11,402 bases of DNA from Verrucomicrobiia bacterium (GCA_947460915.1 CANHKJ010000073.1:1-11402), one strand, 5' to 3'; numbered from the stretch's first letter, positions 1-7,843 are shown. A program made the numbers and translations. Notes: generated by a model from the letters alone, not told the origin.

Positions 1-979
1 CTTCAATCAACAAGGCTGGGCGCTCCAGATTCGTCGCGGAAACTCCTAGCTCCAGACGATAGCGCGACTCTAACACTTTCGGTTGCGCCGCGGGTTTCCA
101 GTCCAAGCCATCGGCAGAAGTGAAGAGACAAATGCCTCCCGCATTACCCATGAAGCTACCGACCACATCACGCGCAATGGCATGATACTGATTTCCATAA
201 CGTGTGCTGTGCCAAATGAATGGATCTTCCGCCACCATCCAATGCTTGCTGTTTTTTTCCGCCTCGAAAATATTGCCCTGCTGTTTGACATAAGTCCCCT
301 CGGCTTCTTTTGCGATCGCCGCACCGTAGCGAACTTTTCCGCCCATGACCTTACCTGCTTCCTTTTGAACAGCTTTGTAAATCAAAAGCACTCCCCCATC
401 GGGGCGCAAGCAAGCGGCTGGATTGGTCACGCACAGAGAATCAAAAGCAGAAGCTTCCTTGCTCACATCGACGATTGGTTGATCCAGTCTTTTCCATGGG
501 CCCGAAGGATTCTTGGCGACGGCCAAACCAATCCGCTGATGATTGCGATGCGTTGGATAATCTTTGCCATCACCATAATTCCCCATGTAATAGAGGTAAA
601 ATTTCCCATTAGCAAAAAATGCGTTCGGGTTATGCGTCACATCGCCATCCCAATATTTTTCGCCCGTCTTTGGATTGACTGGACGTTTTGGCAAGGCCAC
701 GTTGACGTGTTGGTAGGGGCCATCTGGTTTTTCCGCCACCGCATAGGCGATCTCCGAGTGAATCGCCCAGCCTGGGGCGAAGCCGACCGACTTGGGCCAT
801 CGTGAATAGAACAAATGATACTTGCCATCATCGCCTTTGACAGGTGCTCCGCACCAAACATGGTATTCATCTAACGCAAATCGATTTTTTTCTGGCAGCG
901 GTTGCACACGCGCTGCGAGATCAAGCTCGGCACAAAACGCCAACGGAGTGAGTAGCGAGAGCAGAAGCCAGCGGATCAT
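1..979 (-). CDS. Exported GH43-like five-bladed beta-propeller glycoside hydrolase, 3' end missing
   Basis: The reading frame is open from an ATG at 979 to the window edge (326 codons, no stop), so the C-terminus is missing. Residues 1-17 form a signal peptide (MIRWLLLSLLTPLAFCA), so the enzyme is probably exported. Propeller-like strand repeats follow: WCGAPVKGDDGKYHLFYSRW (42-61), THNPNAFFANGKFYLYYMG (115-133), AEDPFIW (250-256), and a final ERPALLIE (319-326). These resemble the blade motifs of the GH43/GH32/GH117 clan, where an Asp base, an Asp modulator and a Glu acid do the catalysis. E251-D252 is a plausible acidic pair, but I cannot assign the catalytic triad. The start overlaps the stop of the GH9-like gene by four bases (ATGA), which indicates translational coupling. 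No Shine-Dalgarno is visible. The fold class is fairly secure. The exact family and substrate are unknown, and a non-hydrolytic sugar-binding relative is possible. Confidence 0.75.
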   Translation of the reverse strand, partial: MIRWLLLSLLTPLAFCAELDLAARVQPLPEKNRFALDEYHVWCGAPVKGDDGKYHLFYSRWPKSVGFAPGWAIHSEIAYAVAEKPDGPYQHVNVALPKRPVNPKTGEKYWDGDVTHNPNAFFANGKFYLYYMGNYGDGKDYPTHRNHQRIGLAVAKNPSGPWKRLDQPIVDVSKEASAFDSLCVTNPAACLRPDGGVLLIYKAVQKEAGKVMGGKVRYGAAIAKEAEGTYVKQQGNIFEAEKNSKHWMVAEDPFIWHSTRYGNQYHAIARDVVGSFMGNAGGICLFTSADGLDWKPAAQPKVLESRYRLELGVSATNLERPALLIE

Positions 980-3270
980 AGCGAAGCTTTTCGTGAGAGA
1001 TAGCCAAAGCCGTAACGGACTTCGATTTTTTTCGATGGTGGCATTTTGATTTTTCGAGAAAAACTGCGGGCATTTTCTCCATCCTCGGTTAACACCATAT
1101 CCACGATCAAACCAGCGCCATCGCTTACTGACACGGTAGCTGATTCCGCTGTCTTCGTATCGAAATTCAATGGTGCATGCAAACGAATCACCACGGATTC
1201 ACCATCGCGCTCCAGCTGCAGCTGCGTGTCATCATAAGCCAAGTAGGCAAGGCTGATGTTAAAGCAGCAGTTGAACTGAATCCAGCCCTCGGTCCAACCG
1301 ATGTCTCCGACTTGCGGATTGTAAGGATAGTGTGCATTTTTGCAGCTGCCGTCGATCACGAAGCGAGCATTCGCCAAACGGCCAATGCCACCCGGATAAA
1401 ATCGATACCAGCCAAACTCTACGCCTTCCACCTCGCGTGGTGCATCGTAGGAAAAATGCAAACCTGAGGGATTGCGACCAAACATCTGATCCATGTGCGA
1501 CCAAATCAACTGCCGCAAGCGCGATTTCGTGCTTTCACTTTGGATGAATGGCAAACTGGCGATGATCGATGACGGCAAGCCAATGACGTTGCCAGGTTCG
1601 TTCCACTTTTGCGGAGAATCCCCCATCGGTGTCCAGCCATCTTTGTCATCGAGCTTGCGGAAATCCCAAAAATTGTTTGATCGCCGCACCACGACATCGG
1701 CCCACTCATTGATTTTTTTCTCCAAGCCTTTAGGCGCCTTCGAGGGATACTCTTGAAGAAAATGTGCCATGCCCGTAATTGTTAGAAACTCACTCATGCG
1801 CTGGCCTTTGGTGACTAATGGATCATTCCAGTCCAGATGCTGAATCATCCATTCTGTCTGTTGATAGGCAGCCTTGAAGTATTGCTCCGCATCAGCGCGC
1901 TTGATACGCTTTGCGACCTCATACATCATCAAATTCGGCTGCACCGAAAATCCAGGAGGCAAACATCCCTTGGTGCTGCCAATTTTTTTCTTGAGCCCAA
2001 ATAGATTGTGCTCCGGGCTTTCATCATAGGGATATGAGCGATCTTTCTTGGCAACAGCCCAGGTAGAAAACGCATAGTTACTCACGACTTCATAATTTTG
2101 CGCGGGCAGGTATTTTTCTAACGTCGGCCATGCGTAAAGAAAGTAGGCGAGCTGAGATTTGAGCAACTCGTGTCCGAGCTTTTGCGTGACGATGACATCC
2201 GCACCCCAATGAATCAGCTTCACAATGTCAGGCGCTTCCTCTTTGTAGGGCTCCAACGCTCCCCACAATTTCGGGTCGCTTGGTTTTTCATACTTCACCT
2301 GAGAAGGCATGCGTTCGTATGCACTAGGGTTGGACAAATACTGCGGAACCAAGGTATGAAGCTCCCAACCAAAGTGATGATCATCGCGCCAACCAAAAGA
2401 GCCACCACATTTGTTGCGATCATTGCCAACATAATGCCTGCTATCGATCATGAAATTCACGGCATTTTGATAGCTCACACGCTCCAACCAATAGTGACCA
2501 ATGCGGAATGGCACCGATACGTGCTCTGTCGCCTGGACCACATACTCGATTTCTGTTAGATTATCAAATGGCGTAAAATCACCAATTCCCGACTGGATCT
2601 TCCCTTCAAACAGTGCAGCACCTCCACTCGCGGCACGCACTTGAAAGGGCGTGCCGTCCGCAAGCGTCGGCGCCGAAAACCGCTTCGGCTTGCCAATGTT
2701 GAAACCGCTTTGATTCAGATAGATCAATGGCACTTTCGGCACACTTTTAGCGATGCCATTGGACGCTGTTTCTTTGATTGCTGGGATATTTCCTTTTCCT
2801 GCTGGCCACACGACAATTTCCTTAACGCGAGCCATTTGGTCTTTTGTCGAATCGATCAAAATGCGCAGACGATCTGTGTCCACCGAGACAGTTGCATCAA
2901 ACGGAATCGATAAGCTAGTGCTTTGATTGTTGGTGATCACGGCGGAGGGAATCGTTGCCCATGTTTTGCCCACCATGAACTGCACTGTGAGACCACTGAC
3001 AGCATCTTTGTTACCATAGCCGCTATAAAAATGAATGCCTGCGAGCTTTTGCTTTGTGTCGAGCTTGAGTTCTAGCCAAGGCGTCTCAGCCGAACGCTCG
3101 CTGACCCAGCGCGAGGCATCGGAGATTTTTCCATCGATTGCCAAGGATGCAGGGTATTGCTTCATTTCAGAATTCGCTGTGGCGGAGCGAACTTGCACCG
3201 GGGCAATTTCCGCATTAAGCGAAAGGCAACTGGCCAGCAATGCGATCATCAATAGGGATTGGGTATTCAT
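976..3270 (-). CDS. Exported discoidin (F5/8C) plus GH9-like glycoside hydrolase
   Basis: This is a 764-residue protein. Residues 1-20 are a signal peptide ending LSLNA. Residues about 25-157 look like a discoidin/CBM32-type jelly roll (LAIDGKISDASRWVSE, WLELKLDTKQKLAGIHFYSG, RVKEIVVWPAG). Residues about 180-265 match the Ig-like domain that precedes GH9 modules (IYLNQSGF, then a GDFTPFD segment). From about 270 comes an (alpha/alpha)6-type domain: GWRDDHHFGW (293-302) sits where GH9 enzymes carry their DAGD motif, PDIVKLIHWGADVIV (347-361) is the usual next helix, GRNPSG (598-603) matches the GH9 LGxNP motif, and TEGWIQFN (660-667) places E661 where the GH9 acid Glu lies. The catalytic-Asp motif is shortened, so activity may differ from cellulases. 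The gene starts 12 bases after the FAD enzyme's stop and overlaps the next gene by ATGA. GH9-like is my best assignment. The substrate is unknown. Confidence 0.72.
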   Translation of the reverse strand: MNTQSLLMIALLASCLSLNAEIAPVQVRSATANSEMKQYPASLAIDGKISDASRWVSERSAETPWLELKLDTKQKLAGIHFYSGYGNKDAVSGLTVQFMVGKTWATIPSAVITNNQSTSLSIPFDATVSVDTDRLRILIDSTKDQMARVKEIVVWPAGKGNIPAIKETASNGIAKSVPKVPLIYLNQSGFNIGKPKRFSAPTLADGTPFQVRAASGGAALFEGKIQSGIGDFTPFDNLTEIEYVVQATEHVSVPFRIGHYWLERVSYQNAVNFMIDSRHYVGNDRNKCGGSFGWRDDHHFGWELHTLVPQYLSNPSAYERMPSQVKYEKPSDPKLWGALEPYKEEAPDIVKLIHWGADVIVTQKLGHELLKSQLAYFLYAWPTLEKYLPAQNYEVVSNYAFSTWAVAKKDRSYPYDESPEHNLFGLKKKIGSTKGCLPPGFSVQPNLMMYEVAKRIKRADAEQYFKAAYQQTEWMIQHLDWNDPLVTKGQRMSEFLTITGMAHFLQEYPSKAPKGLEKKINEWADVVVRRSNNFWDFRKLDDKDGWTPMGDSPQKWNEPGNVIGLPSSIIASLPFIQSESTKSRLRQLIWSHMDQMFGRNPSGLHFSYDAPREVEGVEFGWYRFYPGGIGRLANARFVIDGSCKNAHYPYNPQVGDIGWTEGWIQFNCCFNISLAYLAYDDTQLQLERDGESVVIRLHAPLNFDTKTAESATVSVSDGAGLIVDMVLTEDGENARSFSRKIKMPPSKKIEVRYGFGYLSRKASL

Positions 3271-3282
3271 AGGCTTTTTGGA

Positions 3283-5562
3283 TTAACAAGAGTAGGCTCG
3301 AACACGGAAGATTGCTGCGGGGCAACCATGCGTCGAGTGCACACGGATCGTGAGCGATGAAAGTATGCGAGGCTCGGGTAAAACAATCTCTGTGTGCGCT
3401 GAGTGATAATCTTGGTGCGAGGCAATTACTGTTCCACCATCATCTAACAAATCCCACTTCTCCAACATAAATGGAGCTACTTCTTCGGGATGTGTCATCA
3501 ATACGGATTCCATCGGATGATCCCAATCAGGGTCTGCCTCGATGATCACACGCCCGATCGTAACGGGTGAAGACCAAGTCAAGGTAAGGGCAGGTTGCGC
3601 ATCAGCAATGTCTGCGATCCAAGCACGACTGGTAGCCGTGGGGCGCGCATGGTCTTGTTGCACTTGCTCGGGCCCGAAAACAGAAAGCGCTGGGTTAAGG
3701 CCGAGAGCCAAATTTTTTCCAGCAGGCCGGCGTTTGGGGAGCCAAAACTCAAATCGATCAATGCCGATGCCATCGGGTGGACTTTGCACGCTCGATTTCG
3801 CCACCGCTTTGTTAAATGCTGTCGATGCAGAGACAATGCCGCTGATCCTTTGATCGCTCAGTCGCACTTTCACACCAGGCGTCTCTCTGAAGATCAGGAA
3901 GTAATAACAGGCCTCATTGATGGCTTGGTCAAACTGTATGCGCAGTGTAGAACGGCCCGCGCTAACGCCAACATCTTGCTGCGCCAACTGCACCTCAGGA
4001 GTAAAGTTTTCAAGTTTCTCCGAGATCCGTAACTCGACTGCCAAGGAGCCTGATGCCGCGGCATCGATCTCTAACGAAAATTCCGGACACGGACCAGCAG
4101 CGAGCGGCAGCAACATCGCCCATGATGCATCGAGCTCCAACCACTCATCGTTGGGTGCCAGCTGAGACAATGCGAGAGCTGAGCTTGCCGTGGCAGTTGC
4201 TTGCGGCACTAGATCCTGCAGATCGTCAATCACGCATCCAGGCAGATACTGCCCAGCGCGCTGCAATCGCGTCTGTAGTTCCTTCATTTGTGCTTCATCC
4301 ATCAAATCGCGCGGCATCAGTGATTTCTCCCGACATTGCGCAGCAGCAATGGCTACAGCTTGTCCACCAGCACCACAAGTCGCCATCACCCGCGTCGAGC
4401 CAAATGCCACGTGAGTAGCACTGATGATCCGGCCCGCAAGGAATAAATTGTTGATGTTTCTGCTATAATAGCAGCGATAAGGAATGCCATACACGCCTTT
4501 CGAATGCCACTGCGTGCATCCTGGCAGCTCAGAATACAAGCCATCGGCGGGGTGCAAATCAACAGCCCAACCACCATGCGCAACGACGTCGGGAAAATGT
4601 GTCTGACTTACAAGGTCTTGTTGACGAATCATGTAATCACCTTCAAAACGCCGACTCTCGCGCTTGCCGGGAATTGTGCCTACCCATTCCAGTTGCATCG
4701 TTTCCGCTTCAGGAAATTTCCCCGAATTCTTGAAGTAATCCCAGACGCCATAGATCACCTTCCAAAGTTCCCATTTGATTTCTTCCGTCTGATGGATCGT
4801 ATCGAGACGGCCGCCATACTCCAGCCACCAAAAATTGCAGCCCTGCATGTTGGTATTAAATTGGCGGTAGCGCGGGATTTTTGTGATATCCTTGAGCGCC
4901 CACGACGGAGCCTTGTATTTAACTGGCACGCCAACATCTTTCGAGTAGAAATACATCGAGTGCCCTAACATCTGACCGTATGCGGCATCGGGCGCAAAGA
5001 GTTCGCCGAACTCCTCTTTGCTCTCAGCGCCCATACGAAATGCAGCACCTGAGAGAAATCCGACGATCCCGTCGCCAGAGGCATCACAGAAATACGGCGC
5101 GCGCAATTCATACTGCGTCGAATTTTGCGAGCAAAAGGCGTGAACCGCAGAGATCGTTGCATCATCCGATTTTTCGACTTCATGCACTGCGGTATTCAAG
5201 AGCAAGGTCAAGTTCGGTTCGACCATGCATTTTTCTAACAAAATCGTATCATAGATCATCGCGTTGCCTTGACGATTCCGATACAAATTTTCCTCCATGA
5301 TTTCATTCATCACGCCGCCCTCGCGCGACCAACGATTGTTGTTGCCGAGGTGTGACGTAGCACCCAGCACCCACAAACGCACTTCGCTTGAGGCATTGCC
5401 GCCCAGCACCGGACGATCTTGCACGAGCACCGTGGAGAGGCCTTGACGCGCGGCGGTGATGGCGCAGCACGTACCAGCAAGGCCGCCGCCGACGATGACA
5501 AGGTCTGCGTGGAGTGTTTCTTTATGGAGTGAGCGTGATGCTTCGTGTGGTGCGGTGATCAT
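3283..5562 (-). CDS. FAD-dependent oxidoreductase (PF12831-like) with C-terminal discoidin-like domain
   Basis: This is a 759-residue protein. The N-terminal Rossmann dinucleotide fold reads DLVIVGGGLAGTCCAITAAR (20-39), followed by LVQDRPVLGGNASSEVR (46-62). That is the typical FAD_oxidored (PF12831) start, with a GGNASSE motif seen in enzymes of polysaccharide loci. CDASGDG (159-165) and NNLFLAGRIISATHVAFGSTRVMATCGAGGQA (371-402, cited in part) are the second FAD-contacting regions. Residues about 615-759 form a jelly-roll, discoidin-like domain (LTLTWSSPVTIGRVIIEAD and SLTIRVHSTHG). No signal peptide is visible: the FAD motif begins at residue 20 after a polar stretch, so a cytoplasmic location is likely. 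The gene lies 36 bases after the permease and 12 bases before the GH9-like gene, in one operon. It probably oxidises a sugar or sugar acid, but no member of this exact type known to me fixes the reaction. No Shine-Dalgarno precedes the ATG. Confidence 0.8.
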   Translation of the reverse strand: MITAPHEASRSLHKETLHADLVIVGGGLAGTCCAITAARQGLSTVLVQDRPVLGGNASSEVRLWVLGATSHLGNNNRWSREGGVMNEIMEENLYRNRQGNAMIYDTILLEKCMVEPNLTLLLNTAVHEVEKSDDATISAVHAFCSQNSTQYELRAPYFCDASGDGIVGFLSGAAFRMGAESKEEFGELFAPDAAYGQMLGHSMYFYSKDVGVPVKYKAPSWALKDITKIPRYRQFNTNMQGCNFWWLEYGGRLDTIHQTEEIKWELWKVIYGVWDYFKNSGKFPEAETMQLEWVGTIPGKRESRRFEGDYMIRQQDLVSQTHFPDVVAHGGWAVDLHPADGLYSELPGCTQWHSKGVYGIPYRCYYSRNINNLFLAGRIISATHVAFGSTRVMATCGAGGQAVAIAAAQCREKSLMPRDLMDEAQMKELQTRLQRAGQYLPGCVIDDLQDLVPQATATASSALALSQLAPNDEWLELDASWAMLLPLAAGPCPEFSLEIDAAASGSLAVELRISEKLENFTPEVQLAQQDVGVSAGRSTLRIQFDQAINEACYYFLIFRETPGVKVRLSDQRISGIVSASTAFNKAVAKSSVQSPPDGIGIDRFEFWLPKRRPAGKNLALGLNPALSVFGPEQVQQDHARPTATSRAWIADIADAQPALTLTWSSPVTIGRVIIEADPDWDHPMESVLMTHPEEVAPFMLEKWDLLDDGGTVIASHQDYHSAHTEIVLPEPRILSSLTIRVHSTHGCPAAIFRVRAYSC

Positions 5563-5598
5563 AGATTGGGTGAATGCTGAAAAATGGAAAAGCTAAAA

Positions 5599-6996
5599 TT
5601 ATGAGAGTTGTGCTTGTTTGCGGTTGATGCCGCCAAGCCACAGGAATACGAGACAAATGGGGTGAAGGAAGGCCATCGCAATAAACCATGGCCCGTAGCC
5701 TTTTCCACTGACCATTTCCAGGAGTGGTCCCATGAGGGTCTTGAAGCCTTGATCGAGAAACCCGAGCGGCTTAGTGGATGGTCCGGAAACCATGGTGGCG
5801 ACGATCATGTTCATGATAATGCCGCCGATGGTGCTGCCCGCTGCGACGACGCTAAATATCGTGCCCAGTGAGTGCTTGGGTGAAACATCCACAATCAGAG
5901 CGCTGATGTTGATGAGCCATGAGAGTGCGGCAAACACCGTAACGGCAGTAATCGTCATAGCCATCGAGAGCCCGGTGACGCTGGAGATGAGCGGCGAAAG
6001 AGGCATGAGGCAAGCGCAACTAAACATGACGACGAGGCGGGCATTCACTGGTGACATGCCACGCTTGATGAGCAAACCAGAGAACCAGCCCCCCGCTAGC
6101 GAGCCGACACCTGCGGCGGCATAGACGATCCAGGTGATGGTTAGCTGGGATTGATCCAGACCGCGACCGGTGTTGAGGTATTTTGCGAACCAAAATTGAT
6201 AGAAATACCATACGGGATCGGTGAGCAGGCGACCGATGAGGAGGAGCCACAGTGGTTTGAAACGCAGCACCTGTCCCCATGTCCACGCAGGGTCGTTAGC
6301 CTCGGCACTGTCCTTGCCGCCATCTTCGATGTGCGCGAGTTCCTGAGCTGAAATGAACTTGCTGTCTTGAGGTTTGCGGTAAAGCAATAGCCACGGGATG
6401 ACCCACACAAATCCTGCAAGCCCCGTCACAAGAAACGCCATGCGCCATCCGGTACCGTGGCCGAAAAGCGAGTTCACCCACGGCAAGTGACTTGCATAAT
6501 CATACTCAGCGAGCGGGATGACGATGTAAGGTGCCAGCGTGGCACCAATGGTGGCACCCATGGTGTAGAAGCCTATGGCTAAAGCTCTTTCGCGGGAGGG
6601 AAACCATTCGGAAACGATTTTAGAAGCTGCGGGCCAAATGCCGGCTTCACCGAGACCTAACGAAAAACGCATACCACTCATCGACTTCATTCCCTGTGCC
6701 CATGCGGTGACGACGTTAGACATAGACCACCAAACGACGAAGAGCAGGGTACTCTTTCGCGTGCCAAGGCGGTCAACGAGTTTGCCGGCAATTAAGTAGG
6801 CTATGGTGTAGGCGATGAGAAAAATACTAATAAGGTTCGCGTATTCGCGGTCATCTAGACCGAGATCGGCTTGGATCGTTGGGGCGAGCGCAGACAGCGT
6901 TTGCCGATCGACGTAGTTCAGGACAGCAGCAAGAAAGACTAGGGTGACAATCCACCAGCGCAGGCCTTTGATTTTGATGAGTTTTTTCACGGGCAT
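5599..6996 (-). CDS. MFS transporter, ACS family (hexuronate/ExuT-like)
   Basis: This is a 465-residue, 12-helix permease of usual length. Family marks are NYVDRQTLSALAP (27-39), KLVDRLGTRK (72-81, the MFS loop 2-3 motif), GLGEAGIWPAASKIVSEWF (114-132, the anion:cation symporter signature GxGEAxxxP), WRMAFLVTG (184-192), and a DPVWYFYQFWFAKYL segment (260-274) typical of hexuronate and related sugar-acid carriers. Family members import glucuronate, galacturonate, glucarate, galactonate or similar acids with protons. By analogy this one probably brings the product of the downstream exported enzymes across the inner membrane. It is the first gene of the four-gene operon, starting after a 106-base gap with two dyads. 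No clear Shine-Dalgarno is seen (only a weak GAGAAA about 14 bases upstream). The family is secure. The substrate is inferred. Confidence 0.9.
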   Translation of the reverse strand: MPVKKLIKIKGLRWWIVTLVFLAAVLNYVDRQTLSALAPTIQADLGLDDREYANLISIFLIAYTIAYLIAGKLVDRLGTRKSTLLFVVWWSMSNVVTAWAQGMKSMSGMRFSLGLGEAGIWPAASKIVSEWFPSRERALAIGFYTMGATIGATLAPYIVIPLAEYDYASHLPWVNSLFGHGTGWRMAFLVTGLAGFVWVIPWLLLYRKPQDSKFISAQELAHIEDGGKDSAEANDPAWTWGQVLRFKPLWLLLIGRLLTDPVWYFYQFWFAKYLNTGRGLDQSQLTITWIVYAAAGVGSLAGGWFSGLLIKRGMSPVNARLVVMFSCACLMPLSPLISSVTGLSMAMTITAVTVFAALSWLINISALIVDVSPKHSLGTIFSVVAAGSTIGGIIMNMIVATMVSGPSTKPLGFLDQGFKTLMGPLLEMVSGKGYGPWFIAMAFLHPICLVFLWLGGINRKQAQLS

Positions 6997-7001
6997 TGAA
7001 T

Positions 7002-7030
7002 TACGTCGGATTTCTCGAAATTCTGACGCA
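7002..7030 (-). repeat. Imperfect inverted repeat next to the permease start
   Basis: The left arm at 7002-7014 and right arm at 7017-7030 pair around a two-base TC centre. TTTC pairs with GAAA, then A-T, then after one bulged base a run of G-C, G-T wobble, C-G, T-A, G-C and C-G pairs. In the transcript this hairpin would end five bases before the ATG of the permease at 6996, where a ribosome would bind. As DNA it could instead be an operator half-site pair. The sequence shows the symmetry; the function is inference. Confidence 0.4.
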
Positions 7031-7051
7031 CTATTTCATGTAATGCACTCA

Positions 7052-7077
7052 CGATTTACCATGGAATCGCTAAATCG
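7052..7077. repeat. Perfect 7-bp inverted repeat (candidate operator)
   Basis: CGATTTA at 7052-7058 is the exact reverse complement of TAAATCG at 7071-7077, with a 12-base spacer that contains the palindrome CCATGG. The half-site centres are 19 bases apart, about two helical turns, a spacing compatible with a dimeric repressor or activator. It sits 56-81 bases upstream of the permease ATG. No regulator gene is present in the window to pair with it. Confidence 0.35.
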
Positions 7078-7102
7078 ACTCTCCATAGCAATAATACAAC
7101 CG

Positions 7103-7840
7103 CTATCCTGCCAAGGTCGCCGCCAACAAACGCAGCATTTGTGCCGCTGCCGATTTTCCTGTTTCGAGAACTTCGGCATGATCAAGACCATCGTTCGACA
7201 TACCCGCGGCCCAATTGGTCAGGCAAGAAAACCCTAAAACTTCCATGCCTAGCGCTTTGGCTTGAATCGCTTCCAGCACGGTGCTCATGCCTACAGCGTC
7301 GGCACCCATCAGCCGCAGCATCCGAATTTCGGCGGGTGTTTCATATTGCGGACCACGAAGCCCCGCATACACCCCTTCATGCAAAGGAATGCCCAATTCG
7401 ACTGCCTTAGTGCACACTTGCTTGCGCCAGTCACTAGAATAGACTTCCGACATGTCAAAAAAATTCGGACCACCTTCCAATGGCGAGGTGCCTGTCAAAT
7501 TCAAATGATCATTCAACATCATCCAATGCCCTGGCGGATGATCTGGGTGCAAGGTGCCCGCGGCATTGGTCAAGATGATCCGCTTCACACCTTGTTCAGC
7601 CAACCAACGCACTCCTGCTGTCGCCGCGTGTGCACTGTGACCTTCATACAAATGCACACGTCCTTGCATCACCCACAAGGGTTGCCCTGCAAAATCACCT
7701 AACAAAAATCGTCCCGCATGACCCGCCACATGAGATACAGGCAGCCCCGCTTCGGCAAATCCTATGGATTTCTCGACTCGAACTTCGTCCGCCAGTGAAC
7801 CTAGCCCCGAACCTAACACAATGGCGGTATTTGCTTTCAT
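7103..7840 (-). CDS. Purine nucleoside phosphorylase (trimeric PNP/MTAP family)
   Basis: This 245-residue cytoplasmic enzyme splits purine nucleosides with phosphate into base and pentose-1-phosphate, in purine salvage. Active-site motifs of the PunA/human PNP family are all present: LGSGLG (9-14, S11 phosphate site), GHAG (40-43, H41), GRVHLYEG (60-67, R61, H63, Y65), TNAAG (91-95), GPQYETPAE (163-171, E167), GMSTVLEA (184-191, M185) and TNWAAG (208-213). N209 corresponds to the Asn that selects 6-oxopurines (guanosine, inosine), and H221 to the ribose-side His. It is about 25 residues shorter than usual at the N-terminus. The start cannot move upstream because an in-frame TAG, the stop of the acyltransferase fusion, lies one codon before the ATG. 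The gene therefore probably depends on reinitiation or coupling. No Shine-Dalgarno is visible. PNP versus methylthioadenosine phosphorylase is settled toward PNP by N209. Confidence 0.92.
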   Translation of the reverse strand: MKANTAIVLGSGLGSLADEVRVEKSIGFAEAGLPVSHVAGHAGRFLLGDFAGQPLWVMQGRVHLYEGHSAHAATAGVRWLAEQGVKRIILTNAAGTLHPDHPPGHWMMLNDHLNLTGTSPLEGGPNFFDMSEVYSSDWRKQVCTKAVELGIPLHEGVYAGLRGPQYETPAEIRMLRLMGADAVGMSTVLEAIQAKALGMEVLGFSCLTNWAAGMSNDGLDHAEVLETGKSAAAQMLRLLAATLAG

Positions 7841-7843
7841 GAT

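Larger units (their letters stand above)
6997..7102 (-). promoter_or_regulatory. Probable control region of the permease-oxidoreductase-hydrolase operon
   Basis: This 106-base gap is the only substantial non-coding stretch between the nucleoside phosphorylase and the glycan operon, so the operon promoter should lie here or just inside the upstream gene. It holds two inverted repeats, described separately. Candidate core elements are poor: TATTAT (7096-7091, minus strand) has no good -35 at 16-18 bases. TTGGCA (7114-7109), inside the phosphorylase end, has only TTGCTA at 17 bases. No hairpin followed by a T-run marks a terminator for the phosphorylase, so read-through from the upstream genes remains possible. 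Confidence 0.4.

Noticed and set aside
83..805. A 240-codon open frame on the plus strand.
   Set aside because: It lies wholly antisense to the GH43-like gene, whose minus-strand frame has a signal peptide and propeller motifs. The plus-strand translation shows no domain pattern.
3595..4032. Plus-strand open frame of 145 codons.
   Set aside because: It is antisense to the C-terminal part of the FAD oxidoreductase, and its composition and lack of motifs indicate a shadow.
7086..7114. TTGGCA and TATTAT as a sigma-70 promoter for the glycan operon.
   Set aside because: The hexamers are 12 bases apart, too close. At the right distance the -10 reads TTGCTA, so the match is no better than expected by chance.
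7103..7840. The short N-terminus of the nucleoside phosphorylase as a truncated or frameshifted gene.
   Set aside because: All phosphate, ribose and base-contacting motifs are intact from the first glycine loop onward, so the enzyme core is complete. The missing part is only the peripheral N-terminal helix.
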